The notes under the pieces: model-generated
Database searches by the model: none
What the model was told of the DNA's origin: nothing
The model's input: the letters and a program-made list of their open reading frames with translations, nothing else
In this document: one piece after another, positions 46,131-54,104 of the stretch
How positions within the stretch are numbered: the first letter of the stretch is position 1
Layout of the letters: each line of letters opens with the position of its first letter
Origin: JAIVJM01 sp963816985
Lineage (GTDB): Bacteria; Acidobacteriota; Blastocatellia; Pyrinomonadales; Pyrinomonadaceae
Assembly (NCBI GenBank): GCA_963816985.1
Contig: CAWFMF010000004.1
Location: 3,906,001-3,970,000 of the forward strand
DNA: 64,000 nucleotides
Reading direction: 5' to 3'
Position numbers and translations under genes: made by a program

Positions 46131-46146
46131 ACAGTCAGCGCAAGCG
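46131..46146 (+). repeat. 16-base direct repeat of transposase 3' end
   Basis: acagtcagcgcaagcg at 46131-46146 is identical to 44856-44871, which lies inside the 3' end of the IS481-like transposase gene. Same orientation, 1,275 bases apart. It is probably the scar of a second element copy or of a recombination event. Confidence 0.5.
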
Positions 46147-46150
46147 TCTA

Positions 46151-46179
46151 TTGACATCCGTCGCCCGCCTCACTATCTT
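46151..46179 (+). promoter_or_regulatory. Sigma-70-type promoter
   Basis: TTGACA (46151-46156) and TATCTT (46174-46179) are separated by exactly 17 bases. This is near consensus and stands 138 bases upstream of the PD40 lipoprotein start. The remaining gap from 45989 to 46316 holds nothing else I recognise apart from the 16-base repeat. Confidence 0.6.
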
Positions 46180-46316
46180 GACCGCGCCTGATATCTCACC
46201 CGGCCCTGCGGAGGCTTCGTCGTCGGCCTCACGTCACCCCTGATCGCAAGGCCGGTTGTCCCCGGAGCATCGCTGCCGGAGCGATGCGCGCCTCATCTCA
46301 CTGCCAGGAGACTGCG

Positions 46317-46840
46317 ATGCCACCGCAACTCACGAAGCCGCTGCCATCCCCCCGGACACCCGATGGAGCTAGTCGCGGCGTCCGCCGCATGCCACTGCCG
46401 CTCACGGCCCTGATCGGCCTTATCGTGGCACTTACAACCTGTGCGCCCGCCGAGTCGGGGAAAGAGCCGCTCGCCGCCGTCGGGCAGACTAAGTCGCCGC
46501 AGGCCGGCGGCAATCCGACAGTCTCCTTTGAAGAGAGGCTGTTGCTCGACATCCCGCGAGAGTTCAACGAGATCGGACTGGTGGTCTTCAGCCCTGATGG
46601 CCGTCAGGTGGCTTATACGGCTGGTTTGAGACCGTCGGGCTACCCGTCTTCAGCCCGGACAGCCGGAAGGTCGCGTACAGCGCGTCGGTGGGGGATGAAG
46701 AGTTCATCGTCGTGGACGGTAAACGGGGGCCGGCGTTCGAGGCCGTCGGGGAGCCTGTTTTTAATTCCAACGGCACGAGACTGGCTTACGGGGCGCAGCG
46801 GGGGAGAAAGCTCTGGTGGAAAGTAATGGCGGTGAAATAG
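46317..46840 (+). pseudogene. Lipoprotein with PD40/WD40-like repeats, frameshifted
   Basis: The ATG at 46317 has AGGAG just upstream. The signal segment ends in LTTC, a lipobox. Beta-propeller repeats follow: LVVFSPDGRQVAYTA, then after a frame change near 46620 LPVFSPDSRKVAYSA and PVFNSNGTRLAYGA, ending KLWWKVMAVK at a TAG (46838-46840). The reading frame changes from frame 0 to frame 2, and only about three repeats remain of the many such proteins usually have. It was therefore shortened by an internal deletion and is probably inactive. PD40 proteins are periplasmic (TolB-like). Confidence 0.75.
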
Positions 46841-47228
46841 TGTCTGGCCGGTGCTGTCCCTGCTCACGCTGGTCAAGTTAAAAGTTCAGGCGGCACGGCA
46901 GGCCGCCGCGCCGTGGCCGGGCGCTAACTCTCCTTATTCTTCTGTCAAAAGTGATAAGCGGTCAGAATCTAGGCGAGTGGTGAGTGGCGGATTAAGGATT
47001 TCACTCTTGTTAGCATGTTAGACATCCATCCCAGGGTGTCTTCCTAGCTGGTCGAGGGCAGTAAAACGCGCTGCCCTTACCCGCAGCTCGATTGATGCCA
47101 AAGCGACTGATGATCAGTAAGCGGCGCTCACGCTATTTGCACCAGAGCCGTCAATAATATCCACTTCGGGACGCTGAAGACTTGAGAGTCGCCGTGCTGC
47201 TGGCCGCCTCTGAGCCTTCGACGGGGCC
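46841..47228. other. Intergenic region with a solitary IS6 end
   Basis: These 388 bases carry no gene. A solitary IS6-type end lies at 47132-47148 in inverted orientation; the rest shows no recognisable structure. Confidence 0.45.
47132..47148 (-). repeat. Solitary IS6-type terminal repeat
   Basis: Read on the minus strand this is ggctctggtgcaaatag, matching 16 of 17 bases of the IS6 ends at 29993-30009 and 39515-39531. No transposase sequence remains beside it. Confidence 0.65.
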
Positions 47229-48749
47229 TTAGTCCGGATGGAGGAGTTTCAGGAGCTGTCGGTAGGACTTCTTTGCTTCGTCTAATCTCTTCTTATGAAT
47301 CTTCTCGAAAGCCTCGATATCTCCTCCACAGTGCGGACAGGTTTCGGCGTCGGGCTTGACGTACTGCCGGCAGCCGCGGCAGAGGCTCAACCGCTCGGGC
47401 AACGCGGGAAGGTCTGTGGCCTTCGTTCGCGGGGCGCGCGACTTCCGCGCGCGGCCTATTTGCACCAGGGTATTGCCGAGAGCCGGGATTGATGCCGCGA
47501 GGCCGTCATTAACTGGCGCCCCGGTCGCTTCTCTTTCACGGGCCGGCTCTTGCGAGGCGGGTATGGGCTGGCCGTCGAGTGTTTCGAGTATCAGCGCAAA
47601 GCGTCCATGGTCGAAGGGCTTCCCCGGCGCTGGCTCCACTTGCACGACGCGTTCCCGCAGGCCGCGCCGCGACAACTCAAGAGCGCGGTGGTGGCAATAG
47701 GGGTTGTTGCCCGCCCTGCCGAGCAGGGAATGGGCCGTCCAGGTGCAACCCGCTTTGCACGTGTCGGCGTAGTAACAACTGCGGCAGAACCCCCACAGCT
47801 CATCGGTCGTGCGCGTCCGGTTGAAATTCAACTCTTCCGTCTCGCGCAAGATGGTTTTCAACTTCAGGTCGCGGATGTTACCCCCGGCGTAGGGGGTGGT
47901 GGGCAGCGAGGGACATCCCTTAATAGTGCCGTCGGCCTCGACCCCGACGGTGTTGAGGCCGGCGTTACAGCCCATCCAGTGAACCCGGTCGTCGCCGCTG
48001 CCACGCCACACGTGTTCATAGGGGCCGAAATAGCCGATGTTATTACCGGGCTGCAACAGAAGGCCGCGGTCAACGCCCTTCTGATAAAGCTCGGCCAGCA
48101 GCGGCATCAGGTCGAGCAGCTCGTAGGGCTGCAACAGAATCTCCGGGTGGTCAGCGGCCCTGCCCATGGCAACCGTCAACTGCACCTGCCAGTGTTTAGC
48201 GCCGGACTCGATGAAGAAGTCCATCAACTCGCGCAACTGCGGGACGACGTGTGAGGTGATCTGCGTGTTAACGCTCGCCACCATGCCGGACTCGCTCACC
48301 AGGCGCAGGGCCTTGACGGCGGCGTCAAAAGAGCCTTTCACTCCGCGCAAGCGGTCGTGCGTCTCGCGGAACCCGTCAATGGAGATGCCGGCAGCTTGAA
48401 GCCCCGCCTCAGCCGCCTGCCGGATGCGTTCTTCGGTCAGGTGGAGCCCCCCCGACTGGATCGAGCAGTCCATCCCCTGGGCGCGTATTTCGCGGACGAT
48501 TTCGAGCCAGTCACGGCGCAGGTACGCCTCGCCGCCGATCAGCGTAATCTCGCGCGTGCCCAGGCGGGCACACTGGCGGACGAGGTCGAGACATTCGTCC
48601 GTCGAGAGTTCGCGGGGTCGGCGTCTTCCGGCACGTGACCCGCAGTGCTGGCACTTGAGGTCACAAGCCAGAGTAATCTCCCAGACCACATGCACCGGCG
48701 TGAGGTCTAAACTGTCCGAGAGCGAGACGTACCTCGTGGGCTGTTCCAT
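47229..48749 (-). CDS. Radical SAM/SPASM enzyme paired with a DUF1843-like protein
   Basis: Of 506 residues, the radical SAM domain carries the [4Fe-4S] motif CDLKCQHC (Cys 29, 33, 36), then GGEAYLRRDW and the beta-strand GISIDG. A SPASM region with cysteines follows (about 262-360: GCNAGLNTVGVEADG, CPSLP, CRSCYYADTCKAGC). A linker leads to a zinc-ribbon (CRGCRQYV, CPHCGGD; about 455-480) and a basic helix at the C-terminus. SPASM enzymes typically modify ribosomal peptides by radical chemistry with S-adenosylmethionine. It lies six bases downstream of the small DUF1843-like gene, its likely substrate or partner; from memory, enzymes of this type are described with peptides bearing a GDL motif. 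The C-terminal zinc-ribbon is an uncommon addition. Confidence 0.9.
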   Translation of the reverse strand: MEQPTRYVSLSDSLDLTPVHVVWEITLACDLKCQHCGSRAGRRRPRELSTDECLDLVRQCARLGTREITLIGGEAYLRRDWLEIVREIRAQGMDCSIQSGGLHLTEERIRQAAEAGLQAAGISIDGFRETHDRLRGVKGSFDAAVKALRLVSESGMVASVNTQITSHVVPQLRELMDFFIESGAKHWQVQLTVAMGRAADHPEILLQPYELLDLMPLLAELYQKGVDRGLLLQPGNNIGYFGPYEHVWRGSGDDRVHWMGCNAGLNTVGVEADGTIKGCPSLPTTPYAGGNIRDLKLKTILRETEELNFNRTRTTDELWGFCRSCYYADTCKAGCTWTAHSLLGRAGNNPYCHHRALELSRRGLRERVVQVEPAPGKPFDHGRFALILETLDGQPIPASQEPAREREATGAPVNDGLAASIPALGNTLVQIGRARKSRAPRTKATDLPALPERLSLCRGCRQYVKPDAETCPHCGGDIEAFEKIHKKRLDEAKKSYRQLLKLLHPD

Positions 48750-48755
48750 GTTCGG

Positions 48756-49022
48756 TTATTTCCGCCTGTCCAACTTCTGGATGTTTTTTTCCAGCGTGGT
48801 AAGGGCCGTCTGGACTTCCTTGACCCAGCTCCGCGTGACGACGGCGAGCTTTCGCATCTCCTGAATATCGCCGCGGACGATTGCGTCCCGGATCGGCGGC
48901 CCATACGGCTTCATCCGTCCGAACCTGATGTCTTCGACCACCGTGGATTTCTTCGAAGCGCTTTTAGCGGTCGCCTTTTTCGCTCCCCTAGAAGCAGTTT
49001 TCGTTATTTTTCGTGCAGGCAT
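48756..49022 (-). CDS. DUF1843-like small protein, candidate modified peptide
   Basis: The ATG at 49022 has a strong AAGGAGAG site. Of 88 residues, the first 28 are Lys/Ala/Ser-rich, resembling histone-like tails. PYGPPI (39-44) is followed by RDAIVRGDIQEMRKLA (45-60) and a helical C-terminus (ALTTLEKNIQKLD). PYGPPI followed by a GDL-type motif and a helix is the pattern of DUF1843; here the motif is GDI. The radical SAM gene begins six bases later, so it is probably the substrate, or a binding partner, of that enzyme. The assignment rests on motif recognition; the modification is inferred. Confidence 0.78.
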   Translation of the reverse strand: MPARKITKTASRGAKKATAKSASKKSTVVEDIRFGRMKPYGPPIRDAIVRGDIQEMRKLAVVTRSWVKEVQTALTTLEKNIQKLDRRK

Positions 49023-49754
49023 GTTCTCTCCTTCGTTGGTTCAACTCAACCGACCGGGGCTTACGCCCCGGCTTGTTTCACCGCCCGACGCGCCTGTCAC
49101 CAATGGCTTTCTCCAGTCTGCTCAACGCCACATTAACCTCTCAGCAGCCTGCGTGGGCGGTCGGCGATCTTCATCAAAGTCCACATGTGTGTTTGCGGCC
49201 TGTTCGTGTAAGCAGCCCCGCCGCGCCGGGGTGCTCAGGAATAACGCTACGCGGAAGACTTTTTAGCAGGAGGGGTGGCCTTCTGACGGCCCGCCGTGCC
49301 TCCAAGCAGCAGAAGTGACAAACCCTTGTCTACGGCGAGGAAGGGGTGATTTCTTTCCCGACTGGATTTCAACTCAAACGCCATACGGTTCACGGGGCAG
49401 GTGTGAGGCTGACGGAGAGCCTTTCTCATCAGCCGGAACGTGAAACTGAATCCAGAAGGTGCGGTCAGGCTGAACGCGCAGAGAATAATGCCGCCTAATT
49501 AAGACTGTCAACAACAAAGTTCCGCTAGCGCGCCGTCTCTGACTACTGTGCTCCCCAACGTGACGAGGTCGCCGCCGCGCACTCGGTCAAAAGTTAATAG
49601 TTGACTCGCGGTGGGTTATATCTGTACTCTGCGAAACAAATAGTTTGGGCTAGCACCTAAGACGTGCCCTACGTCGGGGGAAGGGCCCACACAGAACAGC
49701 CGATGCCACGTGACTCACACAAGAAAATGGGGCATCCGGGTGTGGAGGATTCTC
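49023..49754. other. Divergent intergenic region, about 730 bases
   Basis: It separates the minus-strand radical SAM unit from the plus-strand ten-gene operon and must carry both promoters. No frame here looks coding; small frames around 49247-49429 lack ribosome-binding sites. An imperfect palindrome lies near 49669-49692. I see no RNA gene. Confidence 0.45.
49601..49630 (+). promoter_or_regulatory. Possible promoter of the ten-gene operon
   Basis: TTGACT (49601-49606) and TACTCT (49625-49630) with an 18-base spacer lie 125 bases upstream of the TPR gene. The -35 is good, the -10 poor, so the call is tentative. Confidence 0.3.
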
Positions 49755-50513
49755 ATGACTGACAAAACTGACAAAACTAAAAAAGCTCCTAGCGACGTTG
49801 AGTTCGCTCAACTGGTGAGTCGGCGCTCCGCGGAGACGCTGCAAACGGCGAGCGCACGCCTCGCGGATAACTCGTCGGAAGGAGCCTTTGCGAGAGGGAA
49901 TATCTTCGAGCTGTCCGCTTATTACGAGCAAGCGGAGGAAAGCTATCGGGAGGCGCTGACGATAAACGGGGAGAACCATCTAGCCGCGGCCCGGCTCGCG
50001 CTCGTGCAACTGAAGGGCGACAAGCCCGAAAAGGCGCTGCACACGGCCTCGAAGTTGGCGGCGAAGAATCCTGGCCTGCTGGTTCAGGAACTGACAACAA
50101 ATGAGCAGGTGAGCGTCTTCACGATTCTCGGCGACGCCTTGGTCTTAAATGGACGGGTGACCGACGCTATCCAAGCTTACCAAGCGGCCCAAAAGACCAG
50201 CAGCAAGGACAGCTTCGCAGCCGGTCGGCTCGCTCAGGTATATCTCTCCACCGGGGAACCGAAGAAGGCACTGGAACTCGGGAAGTCATTCGCGAACAAC
50301 CCGCGCTTTTCGACGCTCACGTCGGTGCTGGCCCTTGGCCGGACAAGCGATGCGCTGCTGCCGAGGTTCAGAAGCGAGTCGCTGGTCAATGCTATCAAGC
50401 GTGCCGAGCCGGGACGCCCGCTGTTGGTGGACGGCACGCCCCAGTTCGCGCCGGTCGTGGAGGGCAGCGAAGCTTGGTGTGCGAATGTACCTTTTGACGG
50501 AGATGCCGAGTGA
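49755..50513 (+). CDS. TPR protein, first gene of the ten-gene operon
   Basis: GGAGG at 49744-49748 selects the ATG at 49755; an upstream GTG at 49710 is less likely. The 252 residues contain tetratricopeptide-type helix pairs: YYEQAEESYREALTINGENHLAAARLAL, with related units near 115 and 150. No signal peptide is seen. The last 35 residues differ in character (GRPLLVDGTPQF, then GSEAWCANVPFDGDAE), with the only cysteine and a short acidic end, so they could be a scaffold tail or even a substrate peptide; this is speculation. Its stop overlaps the next start (GTGA). It probably acts as the docking protein for the downstream enzymes. Confidence 0.82.
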   Translation: MTDKTDKTKKAPSDVEFAQLVSRRSAETLQTASARLADNSSEGAFARGNIFELSAYYEQAEESYREALTINGENHLAAARLALVQLKGDKPEKALHTASKLAAKNPGLLVQELTTNEQVSVFTILGDALVLNGRVTDAIQAYQAAQKTSSKDSFAAGRLAQVYLSTGEPKKALELGKSFANNPRFSTLTSVLALGRTSDALLPRFRSESLVNAIKRAEPGRPLLVDGTPQFAPVVEGSEAWCANVPFDGDAE

Positions 50514-51223
50514 CCCCAGAGGACCGGGCGCAGTTAAGTAGCGCTTGGCTCGAAGCGGGTCTGGGCGAACATGCTTCCGTCGCGGCCTTCGCACGCTTCA
50601 CACTCCACTTGCTGAGCCTCGGTGCGCCCCCGCAACTCTTGCGCGACGCTATTAAGGCGATGGACGACGAGGTTCGGCACGCGCTCCTCTGTTTCGGCAT
50701 CGCCCGGCGGTTCTCCGGTCAGGCCCTGGGGCCCGGGCCGATGGATTTGTCGCGGGTCTTCGAGCAATCGGACGAGCCGTCGGCGATCCTGAAGGCGGCG
50801 ATTGTCGAAGGCTGTATTGAGGAGACCATCTCCGCCCGAGGCGCGCACTTGGCGAGTGAGTTGGCGGAGGACTCTGCTATTCGTGCCGCGCTCCACGGCT
50901 TGGCCACCGATGAAGCGCGGCACGCTGAACTCTCGTGGGGCTTGGTCGAGTGGATGCTGAGCGTCTACCCGGCGCTAGCGCCCGAGGCCGAGCGATGCTT
51001 TGCCCGGGCGCTGGCGGAGGAGCATGGGGCGTGCGACGCGGCGGACACGCAGGAGGTTCGCTGGATGGAAAAGTACGGCCAACTCGCCCCAAGCACGAAG
51101 CAGCGATTGCGCGAGCAGGTCATCCGCGACGAAATCGTGCGACGGGTGGAAGCGCTTTTCGGTCACCCTTCGGGCGCGGCCACGAGTTCGTCGGGGGTCG
51201 CTGCCGAGCCCCTAGCTGGTTGA
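50510..51223 (+). CDS. Ferritin-like di-iron domain protein
   Basis: The GTG start overlaps the TPR stop by four bases. The 237 residues form a four-helix bundle with a full set of di-iron ligands: E20 (LGEHASVAAFARF), E54 and H57 (DDEVRHALL), E104 or E105 (IEETIS), and E135 and H138 (DEARHAE). Such proteins are oxygen-dependent oxidases or oxygenases or iron-binding proteins; the specific reaction is not predictable. Being second in the operon, it may oxidise the pathway substrate. The C-terminus is a disordered Ser/Ala/Gly tail. The gap to the next start is 17 bases. Confidence 0.87.
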   Translation: MTPEDRAQLSSAWLEAGLGEHASVAAFARFTLHLLSLGAPPQLLRDAIKAMDDEVRHALLCFGIARRFSGQALGPGPMDLSRVFEQSDEPSAILKAAIVEGCIEETISARGAHLASELAEDSAIRAALHGLATDEARHAELSWGLVEWMLSVYPALAPEAERCFARALAEEHGACDAADTQEVRWMEKYGQLAPSTKQRLREQVIRDEIVRRVEALFGHPSGAATSSSGVAAEPLAG

Positions 51224-51240
51224 ACTGATTGGCTGCTCCC

Positions 51241-52425
51241 ATGTATCTCGATGCCTTCCTCGAACGCCACGGGATCACCCTGAGGCTAATCCTAGATGAA
51301 GCGCACGCAGCCATCCGCCTTGTGCCCGGCGACGTGCTGTTCCTCTGCGGCTCCCTCATCGAGGGCTTAGGCAACGAGCAGTCCGACGTAGACCTGTACC
51401 TGCTCACGTCTCGCCGCGACATCACCTTCAATTCTCTTAACGACGTTATCCTGTTGGTCGGCCCTTGCCTGGTCGAGGTGCGCGTCAAGCAGTACTCCGC
51501 CGTCGAAGCACTCGTCGGTCGTGCCGTCGAGTGGTCTCGTCAGCCGCGGGACGCGCGCGCGGCGTTCGACTTCAGCGAGGAGGAGCGCAAGTTCCTGCAC
51601 CGGCTCCGGAGCGGGAGGCCACTTTACGGGGGCGACGATTTCGAGCGGCTTCAGGGCCGCCTGAATCTCGTCGATCTCGCCCGCCACCGACTCGACTGGG
51701 CATGTCACCTCGCGCGCAACTTGCAAATCGACCTCGCCGGACTGCGTAGCGAGGGTGACGCGTACACGATGCTATTCGCGGCGCAGGAACTGCTCGGGCA
51801 TACGATTGACGGATTACTCGCCGGGCACGGGTATACGAACCCCGCGTGGAAGTGGCGGGTTCGTCAGTTAGCTGCTCTCCCCGATGACTGGGAGCAGGAC
51901 TTGCCGGGGCGTCATACGGGACTGTCGGCCCCGGATAGATATCTTTCGCTCCACCGCCCGCCGGCGGATGCCGAACCCCGTGCGATTCTAGAGTACGGGC
52001 TCCGTATCGTAGCGTTCTCACGGTGTGTCCTCCCGTGGGCAGAGCGCCAGCGCTTGGGTGCGAACGCGCACCACCCACCGCTGGCGGCAGGCCACGGCGC
52101 GCCGGGAAGCGGCGAACGACTGCCACACCTTGATTTGAACGTTGCCGTGCTTTATCACGAGGGGCGTTTCGAGTTGGCGCGGCTGAACAGTAGCGAACCG
52201 TCCGTCGAGATTTCCCCCGAAACGTGGTTGCTACTGTCTCTCTTCGATGGGGAGACTTCATACGCGGAGGCCGTCTCCTTTACCGAAAGGCTCTTCGGGG
52301 AGGGACGTGGCCGTGAGACGATGGACGGGCTGCTGGCGTTCGTCCGTTACGCGAACTTTGAAGCCGGTGACATCCTTGACGAGCAGGCTCTGGGAAGACT
52401 GCTGGCCGCCGACCCGCGAGTGTAA
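51241..52425 (+). CDS. Nucleotidyltransferase with PqqD/RRE-like C-terminal domain
   Basis: I chose the ATG at 51241; TTG at 51229 is an in-frame alternative, and no strong ribosome site marks either. The 394 residues begin with a nucleotidyltransferase fold: GS at 37-38 and the metal-binding DVD at 49-51 (GSLIEGLGNEQSDVDLYLL). A helical middle follows (about 90-290). The last 85 or so residues (about 310-385) read ISPETWLLLSLFDGETSYAEA and LLAFVRYANFEAGDI. This has the length and pattern of PqqD-like winged-helix RiPP-recognition elements (TA..IW.LLDG..TV.EI). If right, the enzyme would bind a peptide leader and transfer a nucleotide to it or to an attached group. The NTase call is firm; the RRE call is a hypothesis. 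Confidence 0.8.
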   Translation: MYLDAFLERHGITLRLILDEAHAAIRLVPGDVLFLCGSLIEGLGNEQSDVDLYLLTSRRDITFNSLNDVILLVGPCLVEVRVKQYSAVEALVGRAVEWSRQPRDARAAFDFSEEERKFLHRLRSGRPLYGGDDFERLQGRLNLVDLARHRLDWACHLARNLQIDLAGLRSEGDAYTMLFAAQELLGHTIDGLLAGHGYTNPAWKWRVRQLAALPDDWEQDLPGRHTGLSAPDRYLSLHRPPADAEPRAILEYGLRIVAFSRCVLPWAERQRLGANAHHPPLAAGHGAPGSGERLPHLDLNVAVLYHEGRFELARLNSSEPSVEISPETWLLLSLFDGETSYAEAVSFTERLFGEGRGRETMDGLLAFVRYANFEAGDILDEQALGRLLAADPRV

Positions 52426-52464
52426 CGTGTCGCGCACTGAGCCCCGAAACACCAGCAGGGAATC

Positions 52465-53349
52465 ATGACCTCACCGGAACGGTATGCCCCTCTCTGGTTC
52501 GGCCTCTCCGCATGGACGATCATAATCCTAGCGTGGCTCGTAAACGCTTGGACCGCCGCGGGCCGCGAGCAACGCCTCAAACGACTGACACGGCTTCCGG
52601 TCTGGGTACTCATCTCGTTGCTGGAAGCTTGGTTGTATTGCCTGGCCGATGTGTGGTGGTGGTCAGCCGTTTACGCTTTGACTTCCATCTGGGCGCTCTG
52701 TGAGTTACTCCGCCTGCAATCCGGGCGAGTGGCGCCGGTGCTGGCCGGGGTGATTTCCGCCGCCGTCGCGGTGTCGGCAGAGCCCGCCGTGTCGGCCACA
52801 TGGTTCTTGCTGCTGCTTTGTGTCTTATTCGCACTGCCGCACGGGCCTTCAGTACGACTCGGCGCGTTAGCGGGCGTCTGCGGGGGCGTCTTCTTCGCTA
52901 CGCCCCCGGTGCTGCTCCTCCGGCTGCTAAATCAACAAGGGGTCAACGAACTGTTGTATCTGGTGATGACGGGCGTACACCTAATAGACATCGTGTCGGG
53001 CGTCGCCGGCAAAGGCGGGCGTCAGCACCCGTTCGGCCTTCTGAGCCCGAGCAAGACCAGCCGCGGGTATGTGGCGGGCTTCCTCAGCAGCCTCGCGTTC
53101 GCGGCGGGTTCGGCGCTGGCGCTCGGACGCGCGGACTTAGCCCCGGCGCTCGCTGCCGGCACGCTTTTATGGCTGGGTGCGGCTGCCGGCGACCTCGCCG
53201 CCTCGAAGCTCAAGCGCATCGCCGGAGCCAAGGACTTCGGCACGGCCCTCGGCGCGCACGGCGGGATGGGAGACCGCATAGACTCCGTGAGCCCGGCAAT
53301 CGTCCTGCTCGCTCTCTGGATTTCGTACGGCGCAGGGGTGACCCGATGA
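52465..53349 (+). CDS. CdsA-like phosphatidate cytidylyltransferase
   Basis: This is a 294-residue multi-pass membrane protein with about eight hydrophobic segments. The CDP-diglyceride synthetase signature sits at about 247-272: SKLKRIAGAKDFGTALGAHG followed by GMGDRIDS, with the metal-binding aspartates. It uses CTP to make a CDP-activated lipid or alcohol. As a second, operon-embedded copy, it may serve a dedicated product rather than bulk phospholipid synthesis. Its stop overlaps the next start (ATGA). The start at 52465 lies 39 bases after the nucleotidyltransferase stop. Confidence 0.9.
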   Translation: MTSPERYAPLWFGLSAWTIIILAWLVNAWTAAGREQRLKRLTRLPVWVLISLLEAWLYCLADVWWWSAVYALTSIWALCELLRLQSGRVAPVLAGVISAAVAVSAEPAVSATWFLLLLCVLFALPHGPSVRLGALAGVCGGVFFATPPVLLLRLLNQQGVNELLYLVMTGVHLIDIVSGVAGKGGRQHPFGLLSPSKTSRGYVAGFLSSLAFAAGSALALGRADLAPALAAGTLLWLGAAAGDLAASKLKRIAGAKDFGTALGAHGGMGDRIDSVSPAIVLLALWISYGAGVTR

Positions 53350-54104
53350 CTGTCCGAGACCTGGTCGGCACGCTCGTCGCCGCCGGCGACTCCTGGTCCC
53401 GTTTCGGCAGCCAGGTGGACAGGTCATGTCGTGAGTTGCTGGGCCGCCCCGCCGGAGTCGGGGAACTCCTTCTCTCCCTGCGCGACATGCCCTACGCCCG
53501 CCCCAGTAGCGTCAGCGACCCCGAAATTATCCTCAGCGAATGGCGGGGCACTTGCTCAAGCAAGCACGTCCTGCTCATGCGCCTGCTCGACCTCCTCGGC
53601 ATCGAAGCGACGTTATACATGGGGGCCTACCACTGCCGCCCCGTAACGTGCGGCCTGCCGCCGGAGTTGATCGGGAGGCTCCGCCGGCCCGAGGAGCCTT
53701 TCTGGGACGTGCACAACTACGTGCGCGCCGACCTGAACGGCCCGCTGCTGATAGACCTGACCTGGCCCGCGGAACTCTCCCGTTACCCCTTCTTTCGCGT
53801 GACCCGTGTGTGGGACGGGCAATCCGACTTCCGTCTGGCCGCCGAGGTCGGCGAGGAGCGGGTCATCACGCCGGACGCGGGCGGAATCGAGGCCAAAAAG
53901 GCGTGGCTTGAGGAGTTAAACCCGACGGCGTCCGCCAGAGCCGCGCGTGAAGACTTCATCATCGAACTCTCGAAGTTTATCGGGAATGAAATCCGCGCGG
54001 TCAGCCCGGAGGAATCCATCCGCGCCACAATCGCGGCCCTGGCCGATGAAGAGCGGCGCGTCGGCCCCCCCGTCAAAGTCCGGCGCGAGGAGACCTCGGC
54101 GTGA
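53346..54104 (+). CDS. Transglutaminase-like protein
   Basis: The ATG overlaps the CdsA stop as ATGA, which fixes the start; the frame is open far upstream but that part is shadow. The 252 residues contain the transglutaminase/cysteine-protease triad: Cys 70 in WRGTCSSKH, His 123 in DVHNYV, and Asp 137 in LLIDLTWP. Such proteins cleave or cross-link amide bonds; bacterial versions are often peptidases. In this operon it could trim or ligate a peptide. It has no signal peptide, so it is cytoplasmic. GTGA couples it to the next gene. Confidence 0.85.
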   Translation: MTVRDLVGTLVAAGDSWSRFGSQVDRSCRELLGRPAGVGELLLSLRDMPYARPSSVSDPEIILSEWRGTCSSKHVLLMRLLDLLGIEATLYMGAYHCRPVTCGLPPELIGRLRRPEEPFWDVHNYVRADLNGPLLIDLTWPAELSRYPFFRVTRVWDGQSDFRLAAEVGEERVITPDAGGIEAKKAWLEELNPTASARAAREDFIIELSKFIGNEIRAVSPEESIRATIAALADEERRVGPPVKVRREETSA

